Assembly (NCBI GenBank): GCA_947463755.1
Contig: CANHUK010000003.1
Location: forward strand, 1-15,341
From: Chitinophagaceae bacterium
GTDB taxonomy: Bacteria > Bacteroidota > Bacteroidia > Chitinophagales > Chitinophagaceae
Length of the DNA stretch: 15,341 nt
Direction: 5' to 3'
Shown: positions 1 to 9,400 of the stretch, one piece after another
Numbering within the stretch: the stretch's first letter is position 1
Layout of the letters: the number at the start of each line of letters is the position of its first letter
Notes under the pieces: model-generated
Databases searched by the model: none
The model's input: the letters and a program-made list of their open reading frames with translations, nothing else
What the model was told of the DNA's origin: nothing
Position numbers and translations under genes: made by a program

Positions 1-2842
1 CATGCGACTCATCCGTATGCACCACATCGAGCCGGTTGTTGATGATGATACCAGGTTGCAACTGCTTGGCCATGCGATAGAGCACGGACGGATCTCCGGG
101 GATGGGTCCACCCTCGAAATCAAACCACATCAGGTCGATCTTCCCATAGCGTGTGAGCAATTCCCTGACCTGTTCCGTCATACGCGCCTGGTAGATCACA
201 TTCCGCTCAGGATCCCGGCAATCCTCATCCTTCCAGTCGGCCGGAGAATAATACCAACCGATCTTCAATCCCGCTTTCCGGGCAGCGTCCGCGAGTTCCT
301 TGCAGATATCCCGACGGAAGGGTGTGTTGCCAATATGATGATCCGTCGTCTTCGTGAACCAGTTACAGAAACCGTCGTGATGTTTCGCGGTGAAGATGAT
401 GTATTTCATCCCGCCCGCCTTGGCAACAGCCACCCATTTATCGGCATCGAAATCGACCGGATTGAGCCGATATTTTAATGAATCATATCGTTGTGCCCCG
501 TAGCCACCCCTCGACCAGCTGATCTCCTGACCGATCAGGGTGGAGAGGCCCCAGTGAATGAACATCCCGAACTTATCGCGTTTCCACCAGCTCAGGTCCG
601 TAGCGGGTTTGGGATAGGTTGGGATCGGAGGCTGGCCCTCCCGCAGAATGGTCAGCCGGTGATCGATCACGTATTTCTGTCCTTTCAGGAGCATAAGCCT
701 GACCACACGGTCCTGATACCGCAGCCGGTAGTATCCCGAAAAGGCCGGACGCAGCGTGGCCCGATGAAGTCGTCCTTGCTTCCATTGCAGATCGACTGTG
801 ACATTTCCCCTCGCTTTCAGTCCTTTCACATGGCCATCAGGCCATGCATTGGGAAGGGCCGGCAGGAAATGGACCGTATCAGAATGGCTTTGCAACAGCA
901 TCTCCGCTACGCCGGCCGTGAAGCCGAAATTGGCATCCATCTGAAAGGGTGGATGCGCGCCGAAGAGGTTGGTGTACACCCCACTCCCATTCGGCTGGCC
1001 CGATGCCCGTTCCGCCGGGGTGACTAGGGATTTGACCGATTGATAGGCCTTTTCCGCGTCCCAAAGCCTCGCCCATAGGCTGATCCGCCAGGCACTGCTC
1101 CATCCGGTACTGCGGTCGCCACGCGACTGCAGCGAAACAGCCGCAGCCCGCGCCCATTCCGGCGTCCTCCATGGGGTGATCTGCGATCCGGGATACACCG
1201 CAAATAAATGGGAGAGATGCCGGTGGCGATCCGTGGAATCATCCACATCATCCTGCCATTCCTGCAACTGCCCCCATCTGCCAATGACAGGTCCCAGCAA
1301 ACGGTCACGCATAACCGAAATTTTCCGGCGATGCACAGGATCCGATCCGAGGATCTCAGAGGCACGGATGTAATTGCTGAACAGATCGTACACGATCTGC
1401 TGGTCGTAAGTCACACCGGGATAGGGTTTCTGATCCCCTTCGTTTTTACCCGGTCCATGCTCCGGCGACCATCCATCCGGGGTGATCAGCTTTCCGTCAG
1501 GCCTGGCCACGAGATGATGCTCCCAGAAATCCACGATATCCCTGATCAGCGGAAAGGCTTTGTCGCGCAGGAAAACGGTATCCCGGGTGAAGAGGAAATG
1601 TTCCCAGAAATGACTCGACAGCCAGGCACTGCCCGGCCGATGGATACGCCATCCACTGCCACCACCCATGATGTTATTGGTGCTGTAAGACACCCAGCCA
1701 CGTGTAGTCCGAATAACAGAATCCTGTGTCGTCTTCTGAACCTTCGACATGTTCAGGACCCAGTCGAACAACGGCTGATGGATCTCCGAAAGATTGGTCA
1801 CCTCAGCCAGCCAGTAATTCATTTCGATATTGATGTTCGTCGTGTACTGGCTGTACCACGGCGGCCGGCTGCTGTCATTCCAGATGCCCTGCAAGTTGGC
1901 AGGCAATCCGCCCTTCCTGGAGGAACTGATCAATAGATAGCGACCATACTGGAACATGAGCGCATCCAATGCGGGGTCCTTCGCCCCGCCGGCTACCGCC
2001 AATACGCGGTCATAGGTCGGTTTGTCCACAGGAGCACCCAGTACCAGATCAACCCGGCCGAACAACCTGGTAAAATCGTCCCGATGCCTCCGTTTCAACG
2101 AAGCATATGTTTGTCTGGCCGCCTGCTGAAGCCCCGATTCCAGCTGCTCCATCGGCAGTTTTCCAAATACATCGCGGCCCGCAAATCTCTTGAAAGAAGT
2201 GACCGCATTCAGCACGATCATCACCGTATCCGCCCGCTGCACCTCAACAGCACCGGCTGTGGACACCAGCTTCCCGCCTCGATGAATGACTTCGAGGCCG
2301 CAGGCATATTCCATGCCATTCTCCTTGAGAGCGCCGCGGAAAAATATTCGGTTACCCGTGACCGTTAGTGGCGACTTCCGATCGTCTTCCAGACGAATCT
2401 TCACCGACGTGCGACCCTTGGCGGAAGAGGTCAGCAGGACGACCATCGCCTGGTCGGGGTGACTAACGAAGGACTCCCGCACATGATCGACACCGTCTTG
2501 TCGGTAAGACACCCGATGAACGGCATCTGACAGGTCCAGCGAGCGGCGGTATCCCGTGCTCTGTTCATGCCCCGTCTCGATAAAGAGATCCCCCAGGACC
2601 TGGTAGAAGCCAACATAGTTCGGCGTTCCGGTCACCAGCGACTGCTCGTTCAACCGGATCCGCTCGGTACCGGTCGATCCGTAAACCATCCCTCCAAGGG
2701 TTCCATTGCCCAGGGGCAGTGCTTCCAGCCATTTGGCAGCCGGACGTTCATACCAAAGACGTTGGTCTGAGGACGGCTGCGTCTGGGCTCCGGTCTGTAG
2801 GAAAGAAATGGTGGCAAGAAACCAGGGAGCAAGGTATTTCAT
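1..2842 (-). CDS. GH95-GH29 double alpha-L-fucosidase fusion, 3' end outside window
   Basis: The frame opens at ATG 2842 with a signal-peptide-like start (MKYLAPWFLATISFLQTGAQ) and stays open for 947 codons to the left edge. Residues about 25-700 are a GH95 enzyme: an ALPLGNGTLGGMVYG segment, an LNEQSLVTG segment near residue 64, TNINIEMNYW near 335, SPEHGP with E461 as expected general acid, HRHLSHLF, and FQMDANFG with D636 in the place of the family's catalytic Asp. After a short linker the same frame enters a GH29 domain: DKFGMFIHWG with H763, TAKHHDGF near 820, WYYSPADW, and DLMWFDFEG with D908 as expected nucleophile. The rest of GH29 lies beyond position 1. I read the junction (about 560-720) codon by codon and found no stop. 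Known chemistry: GH95 is an inverting 1,2-alpha-L-fucosidase or alpha-L-galactosidase, and GH29 is a retaining fucosidase. It is the last visible gene of the operon, 12 bases after the GH2 gene, with an A-run upstream and no clear Shine-Dalgarno. A linkage preference for each half is inference. Confidence 0.9.
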   Translation of the reverse strand, partial: MKYLAPWFLATISFLQTGAQTQPSSDQRLWYERPAAKWLEALPLGNGTLGGMVYGSTGTERIRLNEQSLVTGTPNYVGFYQVLGDLFIETGHEQSTGYRRSLDLSDAVHRVSYRQDGVDHVRESFVSHPDQAMVVLLTSSAKGRTSVKIRLEDDRKSPLTVTGNRIFFRGALKENGMEYACGLEVIHRGGKLVSTAGAVEVQRADTVMIVLNAVTSFKRFAGRDVFGKLPMEQLESGLQQAARQTYASLKRRHRDDFTRLFGRVDLVLGAPVDKPTYDRVLAVAGGAKDPALDALMFQYGRYLLISSSRKGGLPANLQGIWNDSSRPPWYSQYTTNINIEMNYWLAEVTNLSEIHQPLFDWVLNMSKVQKTTQDSVIRTTRGWVSYSTNNIMGGGSGWRIHRPGSAWLSSHFWEHFLFTRDTVFLRDKAFPLIRDIVDFWEHHLVARPDGKLITPDGWSPEHGPGKNEGDQKPYPGVTYDQQIVYDLFSNYIRASEILGSDPVHRRKISVMRDRLLGPVIGRWGQLQEWQDDVDDSTDRHRHLSHLFAVYPGSQITPWRTPEWARAAAVSLQSRGDRSTGWSSAWRISLWARLWDAEKAYQSVKSLVTPAERASGQPNGSGVYTNLFGAHPPFQMDANFGFTAGVAEMLLQSHSDTVHFLPALPNAWPDGHVKGLKARGNVTVDLQWKQGRLHRATLRPAFSGYYRLRYQDRVVRLMLLKGQKYVIDHRLTILREGQPPIPTYPKPATDLSWWKRDKFGMFIHWGLSTLIGQEISWSRGGYGAQRYDSLKYRLNPVDFDADKWVAVAKAGGMKYIIFTAKHHDGFCNWFTKTTDHHIGNTPFRRDICKELADAARKAGLKIGWYYSPADWKDEDCRDPERNVIYQARMTEQVRELLTRYGKIDLMWFDFEGGPIPGDPSVLYRMAKQLQPGIIINNRLDVVHTDESH

Positions 2843-2854
2843 GTCAGCTTTTTT

Positions 2855-5800
2855 CTATTTGATCTCCAGGCAAATATTCATGGAATGTCTTCGACCGTCG
2901 ATACCCATCGACCCGAAGAGATATTTCGGAATGCCCCCGGCAAACAGCAACCAAGGGCGTTCCAGTTTGTCACCCAACGGTGTGCCATCTGCTGTAAAAG
3001 TTTGCCGGTCGAGGAAACGAGGCTTCGAAGTCGGGGTCCAGTCGATCGCATTCGTCGAAGTAAACAGCGCCAGTCCCTTGTCACCGGTAAACCTGCCCGT
3101 GACATCCCGAACGACGGCATGATAGCGCCCCTCCTGGAACCAGATGAAAGGATCCTCCGCCAGCATCCATTCGCCCTTGACAGCCGGGTCGGTCGATTCA
3201 AAAACGGATCGCGGGTGCTTTTTATAAGGCCCAAGCACGGTGGGCGCAAACGCCACCCCAAATCGAACCCGACCACCTCTGAAATTGCCGTTATAAGCTA
3301 CCTGCTTATATACCAGCACCACTTCGTCGCGGTCGTTAAAGGTAAGCGAGGGATTGCTGACCATCACAGCATCCGGCGAGGTCGTATCCGGCTCCGGAGC
3401 AAGGATAGGACGATCGAAACGCGCCCACGGTCCTTCCGGACGATCGGCGACGGCCACCCCGATCCGCTGGCTGTTGCGATATACGTACCATTCGCGGGAA
3501 TATGGCGCAACCGGCTTTTCGGGTGTCGGCCCCGTAGCCCCCATATACACCAGGTAATATTTGTTTTTATGACGATAGATGGCCGGATTGTGGGTACAGA
3601 TGCCATCCCAGTAACGGGGGCCGCGGGAGGGGAGTATTACTTTCAGATGACGATACGGACCTGCCGGATCATCCGATACCGCCAGGGCCAGTTCCGAATG
3701 GGTGATCCAGGCTTCGTGGCCTTTGGCCCGGGGCCACCGGCTGTAGACCATGTAAAACCGCTGGTCTGCCCCCTGCACGACCGACCCACACCAGATATTG
3801 TAATCGGGATCCTTCAGCATGTGATCCGCCTCCAAAGGCGCGGCACGCTCCGACCAGTTGACCCGGCCGATCTCCGAGGGCTTTCCGACCTCCACAACAT
3901 GGGGCTCACTCCATACACTCCAGGTGGCGTTATAGCCGGTCCGCCTGCGGATCTGAACCGTGTACTGCTTTCCGTTTTGCAGACCCGGTATGGACACCAT
4001 TCCAAAATTGGTTGAAGTGATATGCAGCCATTTTTTTACGGAATCAACCACGGGCGCATATCGCAGCTCGTATTGATGGTCTTGCGGCTGGTACGACGGG
4101 GCGAGGAAGATACGTCCATCTGCCCCCTCCGCCTGCCAGACCACCGGGGGCAATCCCGTGAAACCTGCGCGGGGCGTAAAACGTAAGGTATCCGAAGCCA
4201 TTCCGTACCCACGTTCATTCCATCCCGTCAACCAGATCCTGTACCTCGTTCCGGGTATAAGTCCGTCGATCTCTGCATAATGATCGATCGTTGGTTCCGT
4301 CTGCCTGACCACGCCACCGGTTTCATAGTACAACACATATTCCCGGGCATCGTCGCTCCGGTTGAAAACCATCCGAACACCTTTATCGGCCTCGACGATC
4401 TGAATACCGGAGGGTTTTGCCGGGGTCTGCAGATGAATGGTCGTGTCGATGACCCGATAGCCCGTCGGAGATACCAGCGAAAAACGGTACCAGCGGGCAT
4501 CCGGAGTCAATCCGCCGATCACCCGCGAAAGTGTCGCCTCTCCGGGCGTGATGCGCGGAAGGGGGAGGTCACGCACCGGATACACAGATCGTTCGTCTTT
4601 GCGGCATTCCACCCGAAGCCGATAACCATTGAGGGTAAAGGAAGGAATATCCAGCCGACCACGGGGAAGGATATCTACCAGAGCACTATCACCCGTGTAT
4701 CGAACATGTAAGCCCGCGACCGGTGCAAAAAACTTCCGGATCTGATCGTAAGACCGCTTCCGGTTCCGGTATACATCCACCACGCCCCAGGGACGATTCT
4801 GATGCACCGGCGTAGTGGAGGCCGGATCAGGCGTGTGATAATTGCTGCGATAATCGTTGAAGGTCCAGATCGAATAGCCGAACACCTGTTCCTTCTGTTT
4901 CAGGCCTTCAACCATCATGGTCTGGAATACGGATCGGTTGGGCGTTTCATTCTTCAGGTTCACCCCGTTCTGTCCATACTCCGTCATGAACACCGGCCGG
5001 CCCGGATAACGCTTGTTCAGCGCATCCACGGAAGAAACAAAACCACCATATTTGTTGATCAGGATGGCCGGCCCGAACTGTGCCGGGTCATTGTCCTGGT
5101 TGTCTGCCGTATGCGTGACACAGGTAACGAGTCTCACGCTGTCCAACTCTTCCCGGATGAAGCGGATCATGCCGGAAGTATATTCATTTACTTCCGGATG
5201 ATCGCCCAACTTCCCATTTTCATTGCCGATGCTCCAACCGATGATGCTGGGGTGATTGTACTGCTGTTGGATGAGCTGACTGGCATAGCGGCGGCCTTCC
5301 GGGTTGCGATCATTCATGAATGACGGCCAGATATTGAATTCTGCGATGACCAGCATGCCTTTCTCATCGAGGTAATCCATCACATCCGAAGGCAACGGCC
5401 GGTGCGAAAGCCTGGCCATCGTGGCACCGGCCTGCTTCATCATATCGATATCCTCCCGGAACCGGTATGCCGGCAGGGTACTCCCCGTGACCCGGTCGTC
5501 TGCCACCCAGTTGAAGCCCGTGAGCCTCACCGGTTCACCGTTCAACAGGAACTGATGTCCGGACAACTCGATCTTGCGCAGACCGAACCGGTCCTCTATG
5601 ACATGCACCACGCGACCAGCCGACTTCAGGGTGATGCGACTGGTGTAGAGTTCCGGGTGATCGAAATGCCAGAGTTTTACACCGGCACTATCGATCTTCA
5701 GGTCGAGCATCAGGACCGGAGAAGACCGGCCGGCCAATTCGATCATTCCTGATGCAGTGGCTATGCGACGATTTCGATACAGGATCTCCTGCTCGACATC

Positions 5801-6454
5801 CATACGTTGACTGGATCCTGCGGCGTTCCGGATCGTCACGGCACTGCGGACCCTGGCGGTATGCCGCAACAGATCGATGTCCGGCGTTACGGCCTGGCGA
5901 AGCAGATAAACGGAAGGCCGGTAATGAAGCGCCACCGGACGACGGAGACCGCCCCATGACCAGTAGGCTCCATACGACAGCGAATTGTCGACCTCTACCG
6001 CCAACAGGTTAGACTGCCCTGACCTGACCATCGAAGTGATATCGAATTCCTCAGGATAGTTACCACAATCCACGGAGGCAATGAGCTTGTCGTTCAGAAA
6101 GATACGATAGGCATTGCCCACCTCACCGAAGGCCAAAATAATGCGCTTGCCGGACGAAGGCAACGTCCGGAAAACCGTGCGATACCAGGCCTTTCCCTTA
6201 TAGTTGGCATATTCGTTCGACAGGTCCCAGTTACCCGGCACCGCCATGGAATCCCATCCGGCAGTCGGATGCGATGCCCGATGCCAGCCCAAAGATTCCC
6301 CTTGTTGATATGGATCGATCCGGAATTTCCAAAAGGCTGGCAATGGCTGTCGGACCTCTCCGGCGAGAGGTGTGCCGCCCACGGCACGGGAAGTGCCGGT
6401 CACAACACAGACGATCGTCAGCAGACAGCCGAACAGGGTGTTTCGCATGAGCAT
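2855..6454 (-). CDS. GH2 beta-galactosidase-like enzyme with two FN3-like modules and a C-terminal five-bladed propeller
   Basis: This 1199-residue secreted protein starts with a signal peptide (residues 1-27). Residues 38-300 are the GH2 sugar-binding and Ig-like domains (VPGNWDL at 72-78, WYRTVF at 90-95). Residues 300-580 form the GH2 barrel: IIGWSIGNENG gives acid/base E412, VFMTEYG gives nucleophile E492, and WTFNDYRSNYHT follows at 530. The later GH2 part (FFAPVAGLHV) leads to two fibronectin-III-like modules at about 678-763 and 768-857. Residues 860-1199 resemble a GH43/GH117-type propeller, with KDPDYNIWCG at 881, THNPAIY at 954, AEDPFIW at 1099 and KLERPWLLF at 1163; the acidic residues D882 or D884, D1101 and E1165 could be catalytic. 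I cannot assign this propeller to a numbered family. ATG 6454 is used; ATG 6448 (MRNTL) is an equally good start. It follows the symporter gene by 4 bases and precedes the fucosidase gene by 12. GH2 with both catalytic glutamates is certain; beta-galactosidase rather than another GH2 activity is likely only. Confidence 0.87.
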   Translation of the reverse strand: MLMRNTLFGCLLTIVCVVTGTSRAVGGTPLAGEVRQPLPAFWKFRIDPYQQGESLGWHRASHPTAGWDSMAVPGNWDLSNEYANYKGKAWYRTVFRTLPSSGKRIILAFGEVGNAYRIFLNDKLIASVDCGNYPEEFDITSMVRSGQSNLLAVEVDNSLSYGAYWSWGGLRRPVALHYRPSVYLLRQAVTPDIDLLRHTARVRSAVTIRNAAGSSQRMDVEQEILYRNRRIATASGMIELAGRSSPVLMLDLKIDSAGVKLWHFDHPELYTSRITLKSAGRVVHVIEDRFGLRKIELSGHQFLLNGEPVRLTGFNWVADDRVTGSTLPAYRFREDIDMMKQAGATMARLSHRPLPSDVMDYLDEKGMLVIAEFNIWPSFMNDRNPEGRRYASQLIQQQYNHPSIIGWSIGNENGKLGDHPEVNEYTSGMIRFIREELDSVRLVTCVTHTADNQDNDPAQFGPAILINKYGGFVSSVDALNKRYPGRPVFMTEYGQNGVNLKNETPNRSVFQTMMVEGLKQKEQVFGYSIWTFNDYRSNYHTPDPASTTPVHQNRPWGVVDVYRNRKRSYDQIRKFFAPVAGLHVRYTGDSALVDILPRGRLDIPSFTLNGYRLRVECRKDERSVYPVRDLPLPRITPGEATLSRVIGGLTPDARWYRFSLVSPTGYRVIDTTIHLQTPAKPSGIQIVEADKGVRMVFNRSDDAREYVLYYETGGVVRQTEPTIDHYAEIDGLIPGTRYRIWLTGWNERGYGMASDTLRFTPRAGFTGLPPVVWQAEGADGRIFLAPSYQPQDHQYELRYAPVVDSVKKWLHITSTNFGMVSIPGLQNGKQYTVQIRRRTGYNATWSVWSEPHVVEVGKPSEIGRVNWSERAAPLEADHMLKDPDYNIWCGSVVQGADQRFYMVYSRWPRAKGHEAWITHSELALAVSDDPAGPYRHLKVILPSRGPRYWDGICTHNPAIYRHKNKYYLVYMGATGPTPEKPVAPYSREWYVYRNSQRIGVAVADRPEGPWARFDRPILAPEPDTTSPDAVMVSNPSLTFNDRDEVVLVYKQVAYNGNFRGGRVRFGVAFAPTVLGPYKKHPRSVFESTDPAVKGEWMLAEDPFIWFQEGRYHAVVRDVTGRFTGDKGLALFTSTNAIDWTPTSKPRFLDRQTFTADGTPLGDKLERPWLLFAGGIPKYLFGSMGIDGRRHSMNICLEIK

Positions 6455-6458
6455 ATGT

Positions 6459-9400
6459 TCACTTTACATTCAACAAAGCCTGTTTCCTGAATCCCCAGTA
6501 TCCGTAAGAAACCGTCCAGATGCCGGATCCGAAGACCGGGAGCGAAGCCTCGAAAATGCCGGTATCCGCGCCGGTTTCAATAACGATGATCCTGGTGATC
6601 TTTCCGTCAGGTGCCTTCAGTTCGACCCATCCACGGTCGGGTTTGCCGGGTTCGATGTTGAGGGGCGCACGCAGACGAATGCGGACCGGCTGGCCCGAGC
6701 GAACCTGTCCTGTATGCTTTCCGCTGCGATCGAGAAAATGGATCTCCGTAGCATGCAGCGAAGAAAATGTGAGGGTGGCCATCCATCCCCGGTTTGAGAT
6801 CGCCCAGCCTTCCGTAGCATAGGCATCCAGCCCGATCTTGTCAGTGACACTGGCTCCGGAGGTATCAGATCGCCGTGCGCTCAGCCTGGGAAAATCTGCA
6901 TCCATAGGCGTTCCGTCAAGGGTGCCGCGAACCCGGCCCAGCATCCCATATCCGTTGGGATGCGCCTTCGGCCAGCCAACTTCGATCCCGGGCCAGTAAC
7001 CATTGATGTCCAGACGCTCCTGGCTCTTATTGCTGAAATGCGCACCTACCGGATTCAGTCCAAAGGTGAAATCAATCTGAGACCAGGCCACAGACCGGCC
7101 ATCCTGCCGGCCAAGTACATGCCCGGCGGCAAAAATACTGCCGCCCAATGCCGGCGGACCTCCCAGCTCTTTGGTCTTGGGATGCGCCCATTCCTCATCA
7201 CTGTGCGTCCGGTACTGCCAGGCATTACGAGAACGCGAAAGGATGTGATCCATCCAGCCGTTCAGCTTTTCACGGGTACCCGCCGGCGCCTTGTCGGGAA
7301 ATTGCATCAGGAAAAATGCCAGCGCCTGCGGCGTGATATGCTCCGCATTCCGGATCCACCACATGTGCCGGACATTGTTGAAATCCCAGTTCCGGACGAT
7401 GTCCGCCGCGCTTTCCTGCGCGTATCGGAGGAACTGCTCAGGCTTTCCGTCAGGCTCTCCGAGTTCCGTCATGTACATGAACAGGTTGCTGAAGACCGAC
7501 TGCCCGAAAGCATGCCCCATCTCATTGAATTCCTGATAGCCGACATCCACCCATTTGTTGCTGTAGGTCCAGTACCGGAGGACCTTGTGACGCTCATACG
7601 CTTCCCATTTTTCCAGGCACAGTTTGCGATAGGCGCGGTAGCGTTCCTCCGGCAACCAGGGCTTGAGAAAAGTCTGGTAGGCCGCACAGACCGCGGCCAG
7701 CTGGTCGAGCGTGTTCCAGTAATCATAGTTCATCTTCGGCGTACCCTCATATCCCAGCCAGCCGTGGCGATGACCCACCGGTCCGTTGTACGCATGATGA
7801 TGATAGGCAAACTCGGCATGCCAGAGGATCAGGGCGATCAGATCGGGCATCTTCCCGCCGCCCATCTCACCCTTCCACCGGTCGAACAACGCGGGATTGC
7901 TGGCGTAGAACATCGTTTCGAAAACCGTCTCCAGGGTATAGGATCCGCAGTCACGCGAAGGACCTCCACCATAAACTTTGGCCTCATTCGAATGCACCGG
8001 GTCTGTCGAGCCCCGCACATCCATGAAAAAATCATAGGCAAGTTTTGATGAGATCGTTTCCAGATGAAAAGGCCGGATCTCAAAGGGTACAGATGACTGA
8101 TACCCATCCGTTTCAATGACATAAGGCCCGGCCAGCGAAGGATTGAAATCACTAAAATCCCCGGCTGAAGCCATCATGCGGCCGGTGTATGCGATCTTCC
8201 CGTCCTGCGTGTTGCGGATCCGGAAGGCCTGCCCGTCCACCGCACTCCATGCGACGCATCGCTTAGATTCCGACAGATTATACCCCGCCTGATTGACCAA
8301 CACCCGCTTCAGCGCAATCGATGGATGCTGCGCCTGTACGGTCACTGAAATAAATATAAGGCCCGCGACAACCGCCTTCATACGCAAGGTTTTACGCCAT
8401 ATCCATATAGAAATAAGTATGATCGCCAGTCCTGTGAAGGCCGTCACGGCAGAGGAATGATCCGCCAGCATGCCCAGCAATACAATGCCCGCACCCGTCA
8501 GCGCCATCGACAGGGCGATCACCCTGATGCCGAACCGGTTCTGCGCCTCAGCATCAGCTGCATCAGCAACCTCTTCCGCGACCTGAGATGATGTAAGCTC
8601 ACTTATATTCATATCTGCAGTTATACGTTTCCGGTAGTACCATTCAAAACCCGCCAGCATCAACAAAGGAGTGCATTGCCCGATAACAGTTTCCACGGTC
8701 CTCGACAGGCTGACGGAATACATCGCAGGCAGCAGGAACTTTAACCCGAGATTGACTACCAATGTCGTCACCGTGACGGTCACCACGGACCTTGCCGTCT
8801 GCCTTGCAGAAAACAAACTCCAGATGATCGGAGCAAAGAGTGCGCCACCGGCGATCGACGCCACGCTGAGCACGAAATCCACAATACCACCCATCTTCGG
8901 GATCCACAGCGCCAATCCGACCGTCGCGGCACCGAAAAGCAGCGTGAACAACCTCGCCATGAGGATCAGCTCACGGTCACCCGCCTGCCTGCGCAAAGCA
9001 TTGCGATAAAGATCTGTCGCGAAGACGGTGGCGGCCAGGTTGATGGTGGTATTCGCCTTGCTGGAAGTAGCAGAGATCATACCCGCCAGCACCAGTCCGA
9101 TGAGTCCGGGCGGCAATACCTGCTTACACAGCATCATATATGCCCCCTCCACGCCCAACCCGTTCAAGTCGGGATTCAGCACCCGATAGATCATCGGCGG
9201 GATCATCCAGATAAAGGGACTAACGAGATAAAGAAGGGTGAACAGCCAGGCAACGCGGGCAGACCCGTTTTCATCGCGCACGCTGGTGTATCGCTGCACA
9301 TAACTCCAGTTGCCCCCGATATACACCGTCTGATATATAATGAAAGCCAGCATGAAGGGCAGGGTGTATTCTTCATTGAACAGATCGAAAAAACCAACAG

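Noticed and set aside
491..1936. Several plus-strand open frames at the left end.
   Set aside because: The minus strand reads as an uninterrupted GH95-GH29 protein with conserved motifs throughout, so these are shadows.
2885..4015. A 376-codon open frame on the plus strand.
   Set aside because: It lies wholly inside the GH2 gene on the opposite strand, whose catalytic motifs are clear. Its protein is rich in Arg, His and Pro with no recognisable domain, typical of antisense frames in GC-rich coding DNA.
6960..8048. A 362-codon open frame on the plus strand.
   Set aside because: It is antisense to the GH9-like module, shows no domain and has antisense-type composition.
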